From a bacterium (GTDB taxonomy: Bacteria; Zhuqueibacterota; QNDG01; JAGLOF01): 64,000 bases of DNA. Position 1 is the first letter of the stretch, and every line of letters starts with the position of its first letter. A model generated the notes under the pieces. That model saw only the letters and a program-made list of their open reading frames with translations, made no database searches and was not told where the DNA came from. The stretch lies in assembly GCA_016934955.1 (NCBI GenBank), contig JAFGRY010000009.1:124001-188000 (forward strand), written 5' to 3'. This document shows, in pieces, positions 54,996 through 64,000 of the stretch. A program made the translations under genes and the position numbers.

Positions 54996-55829
54996 TTATT
55001 TGAGGAGGAGCATTTTTCGGCAGATGTGGCAGCGGCCGGAGCGCAGGCGCAGCAGGAGAACACCGGCCGCTGCCGGCTCGCCGCTGTCGGTCAACCCGTC
55101 CCAGAACTGAGTGTACGATCCCGGCTGCCTGGTTCCTGAAAAGAGGGTTCTCAGGATTCGTCCCTGTATGGTGATAACAGCCAGCTCCGTGTATCCTGCG
55201 TGGGGTATATCATAGGTGATGGTCGTTCCCGGATTGAAAGGATTCGGGTAATTGGGGTGCAGTGCGTACGTTGCCGGAGCCCGCGGCGGCGGCTCGACCG
55301 CCATGTTGGTCGTGTCCAGGAGAACCGAGCCGCCACTGGCATCGTAGGTGACGTCCAGCGGCGAACCCTCCCCGGAGAATGTCTGCGGCAGCGGCAGGAA
55401 CGTCAGGTCGCTGGACCCGCCTGTATCCCTGATATAGAGTTTCAGGGAGCATACGGTACGGCCGCTTTCGGGAATAAGGGCGGGTCGGCCGTCACATACC
55501 GCGTTCCACTGCAGATCGAACGGTGCCGGCCCGTCGGTCAGCGAAACGCTGAAACTGTCGAGGCCGCACGCGGCGATCTCCGGATCATGGTTCTCTCCGA
55601 AATCATAGAGGTCCGCTGAAAAAAGGCCCGCAAGCGTGTGGTGCCCGAGGCGCAGTGTGTCCGCACCGGTCCCGTTCAGCAGCTGTATCCCGGCCTGCAG
55701 AGCGGGGGGGTCACCCGGAAGCAGCTGGACGTCTCCGATTCGCCATTGCCAGCCGGTCTGCCCATACAGGGCGATGCTCCAGAGCGACCAGATCGCTGCC
55801 GTGACTATGAGCCGTCGGCGGCCGTTCAT
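54996..55829 (-). CDS. Secreted protein with cohesin-like beta-sandwich and FlgD/type IX sorting domain
   Basis: A 277-residue protein: signal peptide (AAIWSLWSIALYGQ), a beta-sandwich of about 150 residues (IGDVQLLPGDPPALQAGIQLLN to SLKLYIRDTGGSSDLTFLP, YDASGGSVLLD), then a FlgD-like domain starting LHPNYPNPFNPGTTITYDIP and ending in a basic KMLLLK tail. The sandwich resembles cohesin domains in strand order and in its closing GGSV strand, but similarity is weak and judged by eye. The start codon overlaps the stop of the upstream dockerin-bearing gene (TCAT at 55826-55829). The C-terminal domain should send it through the type IX system that PorU serves. Confidence 0.7.
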   Translation of the reverse strand: MNGRRRLIVTAAIWSLWSIALYGQTGWQWRIGDVQLLPGDPPALQAGIQLLNGTGADTLRLGHHTLAGLFSADLYDFGENHDPEIAACGLDSFSVSLTDGPAPFDLQWNAVCDGRPALIPESGRTVCSLKLYIRDTGGSSDLTFLPLPQTFSGEGSPLDVTYDASGGSVLLDTTNMAVEPPPRAPATYALHPNYPNPFNPGTTITYDIPHAGYTELAVITIQGRILRTLFSGTRQPGSYTQFWDGLTDSGEPAAAGVLLLRLRSGRCHICRKMLLLK

Positions 55830-58021
55830 TGGCTGCCCCCCCCGGCATAGCGTCCCTGGAGCATGTTTTTTCTGCAGAGGGCATAGTCGGCTGTATCAAC
55901 GCGGCCGTTCAGATCCGTATCCTCCTGAAGGTATCCGTTTTTTCCATCCCTTATCGCTTGCTCCACTGCCACCAGGTCGCTGGCATAGAGCATGGTATCG
56001 CTGTTGTCCGCGTTTCCCGCCGTGAGGCCCCAGATGCCCGGTGCCAGTTCCTTTGCCGCCCGCGGCTGTTCATAGCGGTCGGCTCCAAGGCTGAAATCAT
56101 AACTGGCGCTGATGCTGCTGTGCAGTGTCAGCGGCCGGGAGGTGACCGCGCGAAGGTGATTGCGGTGGCGCAGGGTGATGACATAGCTCCCCTCGGGCAG
56201 ATCGAGCGGGATCAGTTCCCGGCCGGTGATGTCCTTGACTCTGCCGTTGTCGTAGAGAAGCGCGCTTTGGGAGAGGAGCACCGGTCCCGCGGAAGTGTGT
56301 GAAACCTCGATGAGTATCCAGTCGACCGCGTCGAAGGGGATGTACACCGCGAAGCGTGGATCCGAGTCGTAGGGTGATCTCAGCGGCACCTGTCCGGCTG
56401 CCGCCAGCTCCGTACGCATGCGCGATGACGTCGAGTCGAATGCTCCTTCAAGAAAGATTTTCGTGCGGAAGAGGACATCGGCACCATCGATGCGCAGCGT
56501 CTGATTAGCCGAAACGTTGGTACGCCGGGCGGTGGTGCCGTCGGGAAAATCGACGATCACGTCAACCGCGGTGTGTTCTCCGAGGCCGAAATGAAGCACC
56601 GGACTGTTCTCCGCGAGGTATCCGTTGCTGCTGCGCGTCTCCCGGAATCCGAGACGGTTGGCTCCTGCCTGATAAGCCGGGTAAATGGTCACTTTCGACC
56701 CGAAGGCGCCTGCCTGTCCCTGCCGGGAGGTCAGTTTTATTCTCAGCCAGTTGTTGCCTGAGACAAGGTTGTTGCGAAAGAGCATCGCGATGGTGTCGCG
56801 GTCGGCCATGGCAAAATCGATATCGCCGTCATTGTCGATATCAGCGAAGGCGATGCTGCGCGGGTCCTTCACCGCCGGCCGGTGCAGGACCGGTCCGGGC
56901 TGGAAGGATCCATGGCCGTCATTGAGGTAGCAGAGCGAATCGCCGGCGAACACCAGGTCCAGGTCGCTGTCGTTGTCGAGGTCGGCGAATCCTCCCATGT
57001 AGCCGCTGACATCTGACCATGACCTGTCGAGCAGGAAGAACCCGATCCCGTTGTTCCGATAGAGATAGGCCATGCTGGGCGGGCCCTCCGAAACGAGCAG
57101 CATGTCCAGGTCGCCGTCGCAGTCGATGTCCCCCATGCTGATGCCGTCACCGGCACGGTGGGGTATGTCCATGACGCTTTCAGGGGGAATCAGGGAAAAA
57201 TTCCCGAAATTATCATTGCGGAAAACAACCAGTCCTCCGGTTCTGTTCGCGGCGATGATGTCGATATCGCCGTCCCCGTCATAATCGGTGTCAGTGGTTC
57301 CCTGTCCGGCGCGGGTGTTCTTCAGCAGTTCACCGCCGCTGCTGGTGAACACACCGGATCCGTTATTGAGATACAGCTCATTCGACCCCGAGGCCGAATC
57401 CGCTGATCCCAGGTAGCCGGTGATGGTGAATATATCGAGATCACCGTCACGGTCGAGATCGAAGGCCGCAGTACTGCGCGTTTCCCGGTTTGTTGACATA
57501 ATGTCGGGGCTGAGGTGGGTAATATCGGTGAAATGGCCTGATCCGTCGTTGATGAGAATGTTGTTGTGTTCGGGTCCGGTCCGGCCGATGGCATGGGTAG
57601 TGCCGTTAACGATATCGAAATCGCCGTCATTGTCAAGATCGGCAAAACAGGCGCCGTGCGACCCGCCGTCATAGTCCGCGGCTCCCCGCTCCTGCGCCTC
57701 TTCGCTGAGCCGTCCCGATACGGGATCGTTGATATAGAGGGCCTCTGCCAGCGGATAGATCCAGAGCCGTGTGATGTAGATATCCGGTGTGTTGTTGCCG
57801 TCAATATCGGCGAAGAAAACTCCGTGCGTGCCGATGCCGGTATTGTGGAGACTGTCTGTTATGTTGGTGAAGGAGAGGATCGTGGCCGGTGTCATTTCGC
57901 CGGGTCCTGTGCCGGGAACCGTGTCCCGCCGCCTCGTCAGTCCGGGCGAAATAAGGGACAATATGCACAGGGCCAGCGCAAGCGGCCCTCTCAACTGTTT
58001 CGCCATAGCGGTTCGTGTCAT
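55826..58021 (-). CDS. Secreted VCBS/FG-GAP-repeat protein (CRTAC1-like) with C-terminal dockerin-like domain
   Basis: A 731-residue exported protein. After the signal peptide, at least eight VCBS/FG-GAP calcium-binding repeats (FFADIDGNNTPDIYI, CFADLDNDGDFDIVNG, AFDLDRDGDLDIFTI, DYDGDGDIDIIAA, MGDIDCDGDLDMLLV, FADIDNDGDIDFAMA) form a predicted propeller. An ASPIC/UnbV-type domain follows (RLGFRETRSSNGYLAENSPVLHFGLGEHTAVDVIVDFPDG). The last 60 residues have two calcium-loop F-hand motifs, NADNSDTMLYASDL and DTDLNGRVDTADYALCRKNML, as in dockerins. It lacks a FlgD-like domain. The next gene overlaps by four bases and encodes a possible cohesin-like partner. Catalysis is not evident. Confidence 0.8.
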   Translation of the reverse strand: MTRTAMAKQLRGPLALALCILSLISPGLTRRRDTVPGTGPGEMTPATILSFTNITDSLHNTGIGTHGVFFADIDGNNTPDIYITRLWIYPLAEALYINDPVSGRLSEEAQERGAADYDGGSHGACFADLDNDGDFDIVNGTTHAIGRTGPEHNNILINDGSGHFTDITHLSPDIMSTNRETRSTAAFDLDRDGDLDIFTITGYLGSADSASGSNELYLNNGSGVFTSSGGELLKNTRAGQGTTDTDYDGDGDIDIIAANRTGGLVVFRNDNFGNFSLIPPESVMDIPHRAGDGISMGDIDCDGDLDMLLVSEGPPSMAYLYRNNGIGFFLLDRSWSDVSGYMGGFADLDNDSDLDLVFAGDSLCYLNDGHGSFQPGPVLHRPAVKDPRSIAFADIDNDGDIDFAMADRDTIAMLFRNNLVSGNNWLRIKLTSRQGQAGAFGSKVTIYPAYQAGANRLGFRETRSSNGYLAENSPVLHFGLGEHTAVDVIVDFPDGTTARRTNVSANQTLRIDGADVLFRTKIFLEGAFDSTSSRMRTELAAAGQVPLRSPYDSDPRFAVYIPFDAVDWILIEVSHTSAGPVLLSQSALLYDNGRVKDITGRELIPLDLPEGSYVITLRHRNHLRAVTSRPLTLHSSISASYDFSLGADRYEQPRAAKELAPGIWGLTAGNADNSDTMLYASDLVAVEQAIRDGKNGYLQEDTDLNGRVDTADYALCRKNMLQGRYAGGGSQ

Positions 58022-58046
58022 GGTAGTGTGAAATGCGGACGCCGGG

Positions 58047-61000
58047 TCAGCGTGTCACCGTTACTTTTCTTTTGGCGGTCTTCCCGCCCGCATCGAGTAC
58101 AATAATATATATTCCCGATCCGATTGCCGCACCCTTTGCGTCCCGGCCGTCCCAGACCATTGTATGTCTGCCCGCGGCCATGTTCCCGTCCGCCAGGACA
58201 CGGATCTTCCGGCCGAGGATATTATAAACGGCAAGTGTGGCATGTGTTTCTTCCGTAAGGGACCAGGCAAGCGCGGTGCCGGCGTTGAACGGATTGGGGT
58301 AATTGTTTTCCAGGCCAAAGAATAGTCCATGGTGATGAGGGGCGGAGAAGAGCACGTCATCCGCTCTGTCCGCGGGTTCCGTGGAAAGGATGACAGCCGT
58401 CGACATGGATGGGGAACCGCCCTCCGGAACGAGATCAACGATCAAGGTGTCTCCCGCCTGCCAGCCCCCGGGAAACGTGCCGCACTGAACCATCCAGTAC
58501 CCCCCGGAGATACCGCATCCCGGGGAACGCTCAGTCAGCTCATTGCCGCTGCCGGATCGCAGCCTGGCGGCAAACCGGAAATCAGGGGCGGCTGCTGACC
58601 CCTGCAGCGCCACACGCCCCCACACCAAGTGGGGCCCGCCGCCCGTGGCGGTATTGCCGATGACATGCGGCGCGGCCGCAGCGATCTCTTTCTGCACGGA
58701 TTGTGTCGGCCAAACCGACGGTGTGGTGACATTGACCATGTATGGATAACCCGGTACGACTGCGAAATTACTGAAGGGCAGCTCAGGGACATACTGAACG
58801 TATGTCTGCTGAGCATTGTCCCAGCAGGCGAGGCTGTTGGCGCCGGTGATCGAGTTTACAAGGGATGCTGCCGAGCTGATGTCGCTTCGGGAGAGCGGCA
58901 GGGTAATGAAGTTAAAGTCGGTGCCGGTGGTCGTCACCAGCGAGAATGCCGTTTCTCGATATTCCCCGAGGAGTGTGAATGTGCCGTTTTCGGTCACATT
59001 CACACCATAGGCATGGGGGCTCGATACAGCGAAATTGCTGCTGGGAATAGTCGGTATATACTGCCGGTATCCCTGGTTCGCCGTCTGCCATTCACTCACA
59101 CTGGAGCAGCCGGGAACCTGCTGCCGCAGATCACTGGCGTATTGTATATTCGGAGAGAGGGATTGCAGGGGGAGTCCGATCATGTTCAGATCAGTGCCGG
59201 GGGTGACATGCAGTGCATAATCTATCTTGCCGATAATGCGCGATTCCCGGCTTTCTTCGGAGGCATTGACGGCAGTGATGATGTAGAACGCGTGTTGGTC
59301 AGGATCACTCAACGGCGCAGAGGTGTCCGTCCACTGGACACCGGAGACGGCGGGGTTCTCATCGGTGACCATCACGGCGATCCTGTTGGTTCCGTTGACA
59401 ACATCGGGAGTAAAGGGAAGCGTGGTGCTTCGGTAGATGTTGTACCCCATGATGCCGGGCATATCGTTCCAGGAGATCATGATGCGGGTGTCACCGGTCT
59501 TCTGAAGGCCGGTGATCCAGGGAGGATCGATGCCGAGAATCGCCATCGCGGCCTGCTGTGGATTGTCGCTGATCAGGATAATGTCGAGGGTGTCCTTGCC
59601 GCCGGACGCTGAATCGATGAACGAGGCGACCATGTGTTCCCCGGCAGCCCAGCCGGCAGAGAAAAGCGCGCAGTCAACCCACCAGATACCGTCCGCGTAC
59701 CCGCAGGCCGTGCTGTTTTCAGTAAGACGATCGGAACTCTGGGACGGTATATAGGCGGTAAAATGCAGTGTACCGTTTTCGGGTGGCTGGCCGTCTTTCG
59801 TTTCGACGCTGCCGTATACCCGGTGTGATAGATGACGGGATCCGTTGCTGAGGATCAGTTCCTGCTGTGTCTTGCGGACCCAGCCCCGGCTGGGATTCTC
59901 CAGAAGAGAGATAACCGGCGTGCCCGGCGTATTGTCCCTGTAGTAGAACGAGACGATATTCATTTCGGCCGGCATGACAATCTCACTGATATGCTGCCAT
60001 GTATACGGATCCGCTGAAAAGGAGCCTGTGGACGAACTGGTAGAGAGCAGCACGGTGACCGGATTGCCCAGAACTCTTGGTTCACCGTAGATGTTCTGAA
60101 GCTGGATGGTGATTTCAGCCGAGACCGTACCGGCGTATAGTGATTGGGGGGTGCTCAGGAAGGTGAGCTGCTTGAGAAAATCGGTGGTGGCGGTTCGGTC
60201 GGTTGAGATGCCGCTTATCCCGAAAGCGCTGGTGGAAATAATCCGGTAATGATATTCCGTGTCCGGATTCAATCCCGTGACCTGAACCGAGTGGACGGTT
60301 GTCATCGCTGTGTCGGTGCCGGTAGAGGAAGCGTATGAACTGCTTTGTCCGTATTCAATACGGGAATCCGAGGGAATATCGGTGGTCCATGTGATCATGA
60401 ACCCGTTGCTCTGAATGTCGGTGACCGATACGCCTGAAATAACCGGGTAGTCAGGCGTCGTGTATCCTCCGGGTGAATAGTAGTTCCAGTTCTGTTTCAG
60501 TCTTGTATAGAGGGGATCATCCCATTTTGCCGGCTTTGCCTGATGGAGATTGGCTTCCGTGTTTCTGTAGATCCGTATCCAGAGGCCGGTGTCCGTGGAA
60601 TCACAAATGACGACTTCTTCCCTGGTATCGCCCGTGATGTCCGCTACATAGGTGAACAGCGATCGGACGCTGGTGAACGTGTCACCGGTGGTCCAGACCG
60701 CCCGTCCGGTTTTGGCGTCGAAAACACCGATATTCCCGTGGACATGCCGGGACTGGGCCGCGCTGTACTCCTTTTTTGTGCCGAACCAGTCGATGGTCCA
60801 GATCATCTCCAGGCCGTAATTGTTGCTGATGGAGTGGAATCCCGGCGGCAGGACAACGCCGGTCTCGTAGGTGGCGATCTGGCTTCCTTCAGTATCGAAC
60901 ATCCAGGGCTGCTGGCTTCGGTAGTCGTCTCCCAACCGGGATCTCAGCCAAATTTCCCCGAAGGATCGGGTGGTGTCGAAATTCCCGATGGCAATGTTCT

Positions 61001-62018
61001 GGGGCTCCCGGTCAGAATTGTTGTTAAAGGATGTGGTTTCATGCCGCCACACTATGGGGGCTGTATGGCCGCTGCTTATCAGTGTGGTATTCCACTCGTT
61101 GGTGTTGCCGTTGTGGTCTTCTTCCACCACGATCCATTCGATTCCGGGAATGTCCGGACGCAGGTTTCCGGCAGCGACCGCGTCGAGGTGGTCAATGAAC
61201 TCGGCGCTCTTATCCGTTGGGACTTTGCGGGCCTGCACCCACTCCTGTGGATACGAGAGAGAAATGATATCGCCGTTATCGTCGATCATATTGCCGCCGA
61301 CGACTTCATCCTTCCCGTCACCGTCGATATCAACCGCGAGGAAGGGGCCGTGCGCCTGCCCCCAGTATCCTTCATATATGCTGTCGGCCACTGCCGGATC
61401 GGTTCCGAGATCCCGGTTTTGTTCCACCCGCTGCGGCCATATTTCGGTTCCGTTTTCCAGATTTATCGCGAATACCGTGCGGTTCACGTAGTATTCATAC
61501 CCGCTGTGTTCAGGAGTGATGTCCGTGGTCTGGAGGATGGCGTCCCTGTCGCCCTGACCCCTCAGGTTGGCTGCGGAAATATGTGAGAGGATGCTGGTCG
61601 AGTCCGCGAGCGTATATTGATAGGTCCGTTCGATGCCCCCGGTGCGGGCGTTATAGACGATGACCCGGTTTTCAGTATCGAGTGCGGCAATTTCCACCTG
61701 TCCGTCGCCGTCGAAATCACCGGCACAGTGTTTCGCTCCCGTGGTCCCGTTGGGAAGCGCAACGGGTTTCTCCCAGAGTTTATTCCCAAGATGATCATAC
61801 ACATAGAGCTTGTCCGGGGTTCTGAAGGTAAAATCGACCCATCCGTCATTATTGACGTCCACCGTGAAAAATGTTTCGCTGAATTCCGGCGATCCGGTGT
61901 CGATCCGGAAAGAGAAGGGGTTGGTCGGATAAAGGGATGACTGCGCCTGCAGGGCTGACGCCAGCCAGAAACAGGCAGCGGTTACCGCCGTTATTATCGT
62001 GTATGCCGATCGGTGCAT
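58047..62018 (-). CDS. Large secreted FG-GAP propeller protein, PL11-like, with FN3 and FlgD/type IX sorting domain
   Basis: A 1323-residue exported protein. The N-terminal 560 residues form an FG-GAP propeller (TVDVNNDGWVDFTF, CAGDFDGDGQVEIAAL, LAVDIDGDGKDEVVGGNMIDDNGDI, IDHLDAVAAGNLRPDIPGIEWIVVEEDHNG) that resembles family 11 rhamnogalacturonan lyases, although the match is by eye. Then come FN3 (SGVSVTDIQSNGFMITWTTD), a filamin-like domain, and a Cys-pair domain present twice (TENSTACG/WWVDC and TERSPGCG/WMVQC). Another FN3 and a tandem repeat of about 90 residues (GTDLNMIGLPL and GTDFNFITLPL) also occur. The FlgD end is NYPNPFNAGTALAW. First gene of a three-gene minus-strand unit. A lyase would produce rhamnose-bearing fragments and fit rhaA, but activity is unproven. 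Confidence 0.7.
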   Translation of the reverse strand: MHRSAYTIITAVTAACFWLASALQAQSSLYPTNPFSFRIDTGSPEFSETFFTVDVNNDGWVDFTFRTPDKLYVYDHLGNKLWEKPVALPNGTTGAKHCAGDFDGDGQVEIAALDTENRVIVYNARTGGIERTYQYTLADSTSILSHISAANLRGQGDRDAILQTTDITPEHSGYEYYVNRTVFAINLENGTEIWPQRVEQNRDLGTDPAVADSIYEGYWGQAHGPFLAVDIDGDGKDEVVGGNMIDDNGDIISLSYPQEWVQARKVPTDKSAEFIDHLDAVAAGNLRPDIPGIEWIVVEEDHNGNTNEWNTTLISSGHTAPIVWRHETTSFNNNSDREPQNIAIGNFDTTRSFGEIWLRSRLGDDYRSQQPWMFDTEGSQIATYETGVVLPPGFHSISNNYGLEMIWTIDWFGTKKEYSAAQSRHVHGNIGVFDAKTGRAVWTTGDTFTSVRSLFTYVADITGDTREEVVICDSTDTGLWIRIYRNTEANLHQAKPAKWDDPLYTRLKQNWNYYSPGGYTTPDYPVISGVSVTDIQSNGFMITWTTDIPSDSRIEYGQSSSYASSTGTDTAMTTVHSVQVTGLNPDTEYHYRIISTSAFGISGISTDRTATTDFLKQLTFLSTPQSLYAGTVSAEITIQLQNIYGEPRVLGNPVTVLLSTSSSTGSFSADPYTWQHISEIVMPAEMNIVSFYYRDNTPGTPVISLLENPSRGWVRKTQQELILSNGSRHLSHRVYGSVETKDGQPPENGTLHFTAYIPSQSSDRLTENSTACGYADGIWWVDCALFSAGWAAGEHMVASFIDSASGGKDTLDIILISDNPQQAAMAILGIDPPWITGLQKTGDTRIMISWNDMPGIMGYNIYRSTTLPFTPDVVNGTNRIAVMVTDENPAVSGVQWTDTSAPLSDPDQHAFYIITAVNASEESRESRIIGKIDYALHVTPGTDLNMIGLPLQSLSPNIQYASDLRQQVPGCSSVSEWQTANQGYRQYIPTIPSSNFAVSSPHAYGVNVTENGTFTLLGEYRETAFSLVTTTGTDFNFITLPLSRSDISSAASLVNSITGANSLACWDNAQQTYVQYVPELPFSNFAVVPGYPYMVNVTTPSVWPTQSVQKEIAAAAPHVIGNTATGGGPHLVWGRVALQGSAAAPDFRFAARLRSGSGNELTERSPGCGISGGYWMVQCGTFPGGWQAGDTLIVDLVPEGGSPSMSTAVILSTEPADRADDVLFSAPHHHGLFFGLENNYPNPFNAGTALAWSLTEETHATLAVYNILGRKIRVLADGNMAAGRHTMVWDGRDAKGAAIGSGIYIIVLDAGGKTAKRKVTVTR

Positions 62019-62068
62019 AATCGCCCGGAAACATCGTCCCTTTACAGTATTACATCAACAATTCCTAC

Positions 62069-62097
62069 AATATATATATACAGCGTCCTGTAAGCAA
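62069..62097 (-). promoter_or_regulatory. Promoter of the large PL11-like secreted protein operon
   Basis: On the minus strand: TTGCTT (62092-62097), 17 bp spacer, TATATT (62069-62074), about 50 bp before the start codon at 62018. The -10 lies in an alternating TATATATATA tract. Confidence 0.55.
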
Positions 62098-62172
62098 ATA
62101 AAAAACACGATAACAGCCGGGCGGCACACTGCGGGCACGGATATAATCCCCCTCGCATTTGATAAAAATTCC

Positions 62173-62200
62173 TTGACAAACCAAAATATTTTCTTAAATT
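62173..62200 (+). promoter_or_regulatory. Promoter of rho
   Basis: A perfect -35 TTGACA (62173-62178), 16 bp spacer, TAAATT (62195-62200) in an AT-rich tract. It gives a leader of about 280 bases before ATG 62490. Long leaders are usual for rho genes, which often control themselves by early termination. Confidence 0.65.
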
Positions 62201-62489
62201 TAAACATCCTTAGTATGTTCTGACCAAGTAAACAGGAGTGCCATTCAGCAGCGTTTTACTCATCGACCGGCCGCCAGGCAATTTTCACATCTCGATTCGC
62301 AGTACTGAACATAACGATTTCACGGTTTCAAAATACATGCATCATACTTCCTGTATGTAAGCCCGCTTTTTATATCGTACGGAATCCCGGATGAAATAAC
62401 GTCAGTTTTTTTATACATAGTATTCATAATATGTGTTCTGGGTGCTTGTTGTGTCGCTGGTGATCTCAGCCAATTGGGAGAAACAGGTA

Positions 62490-63737
62490 ATGGAAATTGA
62501 TCAATTAAAGAAAATGAAAATCGCGGAACTGAACTCGCTCGCCCAGGAGATGGATATACAGGGATGTTCAGGTCTCAGAAAACAGGAGCTGATCTTCAAA
62601 ATACTGGAAGCGCAGACGGAATTGGACGGCAACACTTTTTCCGAAGGAGTGCTCGAGATTCTGCCTGACGGATACGGATTCCTGAGATCGGCGGATACCA
62701 ACTATCTGCCCGGGCCCGATGATATCTATGTGAGCCCCTCCCAGATCAAGCGGTTCAGTCTCAGAACCGGCGATGTCGTGTCGGGCCAGATCCGACCGCC
62801 GAAAGACAATGAACGGTTCTTCGCTCTCATAAAAGTGGAAGCTGTCAATTTTGAAAATCCCGAAATAGCCAAAAGCAAGATCCTGTTCGATAATCTGACG
62901 CCCCTCTACCCCGACCAGCGCCTGGTGCTTGAACATGACGCCAAGGAATATACCACCCGAATCATGGATATGATGACCCCGATCGGCAAGGGGCAGAGAG
63001 GTCTCATCGTCGCTCAGCCCCGTACCGGAAAAACCGTGATTCTGCAGCGGATCGCCAACGCAATCACCAAGAATCATCCGGAAGTGACGCTTATCGTGCT
63101 TCTCATCGATGAACGCCCCGAAGAGGTTACCGACATGGAACGGTCCGTCGACGCGGAAGTGGTGAGTTCCACGTTTGACGAGCCCGCCGAACGGCATGTC
63201 CAGGTCGCCAACATGGTGCTCGAGAAGGCCAAGCGGCTGGTCGAATACGGGCACGATGTCGTGATTCTTCTCGATTCGATCACCCGGCTCGCCCGGGCGC
63301 ACAACGTCGTCATTCCCCATTCCGGCAAAATTCTTTCGGGCGGTGTCGATTCCAACGCCCTGCACAAGCCGAAGCGGTTTTTCGGTGCGGCCAGAAATGT
63401 GGAAGAGGGGGGCAGTCTGACAATTATGGCCACCGCTCTCATCGATACCGGCAGCCGTATGGATGAAGTAATTTTCGAGGAGTTCAAGGGCACGGGCAAT
63501 ATGGAAATTCAGCTCAACAGAGAGTTGTCCGACCGCAGGATATATCCGGCAATCGACATTAACAAGAGCGGTACCCGTAAAGAGGAGCTGCTTCAGGATA
63601 AATCAGAGCTCAACCGTGTCTGGATCCTCCGAAAACTGCTCAATGAACTGACAATGACCGAGGCGATGGAATTTCTCCTCGGCAAGGTACGGGGCACCAG
63701 AAACAACAAGGAATTTCTTTCCTCAATGAGCACGTGA
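62490..63737 (+). CDS. rho: Transcription termination factor Rho
   Basis: Hexameric RNA helicase that ends transcription. The 415-residue protein has the Rho N-terminal helical domain ([34 protein letters not shown]), the RNA-binding cold-shock-like domain ([43 protein letters not shown]), Walker A in [12 protein letters not shown], Walker [14 protein letters not shown], the Q-loop region ([25 protein letters not shown]) and the R-loop segment [11 protein letters not shown]. Length equals E. coli Rho (419). ATG 62490 has GGGAG at 62476-62480; a GTG at 62433 would add 19 residues that do not look like Rho. No insert in the N-terminal domain, unlike many high-GC bacteria. Confidence 0.98.
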   Translation: MEIDQLKKMKIAELNSLAQEMDIQGCSGLRKQELIFKILEAQTELDGNTFSEGVLEILPDGYGFLRSADTNYLPGPDDIYVSPSQIKRFSLRTGDVVSGQIRPPKDNERFFALIKVEAVNFENPEIAKSKILFDNLTPLYPDQRLVLEHDAKEYTTRIMDMMTPIGKGQRGLIVAQPRTGKTVILQRIANAITKNHPEVTLIVLLIDERPEEVTDMERSVDAEVVSSTFDEPAERHVQVANMVLEKAKRLVEYGHDVVILLDSITRLARAHNVVIPHSGKILSGGVDSNALHKPKRFFGAARNVEEGGSLTIMATALIDTGSRMDEVIFEEFKGTGNMEIQLNRELSDRRIYPAIDINKSGTRKEELLQDKSELNRVWILRKLLNELTMTEAMEFLLGKVRGTRNNKEFLSSMST

Positions 63738-63925
63738 TGCCGGGTGCCAGGCCGCCTTCTGTGCGAAATCCGGCCGTGTGACCGTGCTTTGCGACGCCTG
63801 TTTCGCCTCGCCTGCGGCTGTCTGATTCGCTCAAGGAGGCGTCGGAATAAGCTGGTATGAATTTTGCGTAAGCGATGAATGAGACTGCTGATTCACCGGC
63901 GGCCGGCGAAGAAATGAAAAAAAAC

Positions 63926-63954
63926 TTGATTTTTTTCTTCGGCGTCGTTATATT
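63926..63954 (+). promoter_or_regulatory. Strong promoter reading out of the right edge
   Basis: TTGATT (63926-63931), 17 bp spacer, TATATT (63949-63954), in an AT-rich stretch after rho. The transcript would start near 63961 and leave the window. The 190 bp between the rho stop and this site hold no gene that I can see; a 7-bp inverted repeat (GACGCCT at 63793, AGGCGTC at 63837) is too widely spaced to call a terminator. Confidence 0.6.
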
Positions 63955-64000
63955 TGGCGTGTTAAACAGAGAAGGATTGCCTATACATATATTGCTACAG

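Larger units (their letters stand above)
62019..62489. other. 471-bp divergent intergenic region: promoters and long rho leader
   Basis: No gene of normal size. Near the left side is a minus-strand promoter for the large secreted protein (62069-62097); near 62173-62200 is a plus-strand promoter for rho. The transcript predicted from the latter has a leader of about 280 bases. The region is much richer in A and T than the genes around it. It contains a 10-codon mini-frame (62431-62463) with three cysteines just before rho. I see no riboswitch fold or terminator that I can defend. Confidence 0.6.

Noticed and set aside
63793..63843. Inverted repeat after rho as its terminator
   Set aside because: Only 7 bp with a 37-base loop and no T-run.

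Overview
The window is about 64 kb of high-GC, gene-dense bacterial DNA. It looks like a Gram-negative saccharolytic anaerobe of the Fibrobacteres-Chlorobi-Bacteroidetes (FCB) superphylum. The reasons are a PorU-type type IX secretion sortase, two secreted proteins ending in FlgD-like sorting domains with NYPNPFN motifs, secreted VCBS-repeat and dockerin-like proteins, many lipoproteins and outer-membrane parts, [FeFe]-hydrogenase maturases and an aldehyde:ferredoxin oxidoreductase. Most genes have clear purine-rich Shine-Dalgarno sites, which argues against a typical Bacteroidetes. The exact phylum (KSB1, Calditrichota, Latescibacterota or similar) cannot be fixed from sequence reading alone. 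No rRNA, tRNA, CRISPR array or intact insertion sequence was seen.

Layout. 1-1.7 kb: end of hydF and all of hydE. 1.7-3.3 kb: rhaA, bracketed by three copies of an 83-86 bp palindromic repeat. 3.3-6.1 kb: SGNH lipoprotein, kynureninase, metallo-beta-lactamase-fold hydrolase. 6.1-12.8 kb: two secreted C69 dipeptidase paralogs, a DUF6305-like secreted protein, a DctM-like permease, an easily missed 54-residue membrane protein and an AstE-like zinc amidase. 12.9-20.3 kb: YtcJ-like amidohydrolase lipoprotein, NimA-like flavoprotein, cation diffusion facilitator, PorU sortase. 20.4-24.7 kb: secreted GH2 beta-galactosidase and a divergent serine hydrolase. 24.9-40.4 kb: a 6-deoxyhexose operon. 40.5-46.9 kb (minus strand): LytS/LytR, an outer-membrane protein, a LolA-like protein, an ABC permease and ATPase, and a TPR protein. 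47.1-55 kb: a PAS histidine kinase, DUF1080 lipoprotein, orphan TIM-barrel glycosidase-like protein and GH38 mannosidase. 55-62 kb (minus strand): three secreted proteins. 62.5-63.7 kb: rho.

How the genes work together. The centre of the window is a SorC-headed operon for L-fucose (and, with the unlinked rhaA, L-rhamnose). Secreted fucosidase GH29 and mannosidase GH92 release sugars; FucI or RhaA isomerises them; a single RhaB-type kinase phosphorylates them; a two-domain class II aldolase cleaves the product to dihydroxyacetone phosphate and L-lactaldehyde. There is no FucO or AldA in the window. The operon instead carries an aldehyde:ferredoxin oxidoreductase and the complete LutABC lactate oxidase. 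I infer the route lactaldehyde -> lactate -> pyruvate, with the first step reducing ferredoxin. That ferredoxin could feed an [FeFe]-hydrogenase, whose maturases lie at the left edge.

The second unusual unit is the C69 / DUF6305-like / permease / micro-protein / zinc amidase operon. It looks like an undescribed uptake and hydrolysis system for peptides or N-acyl amino acids.
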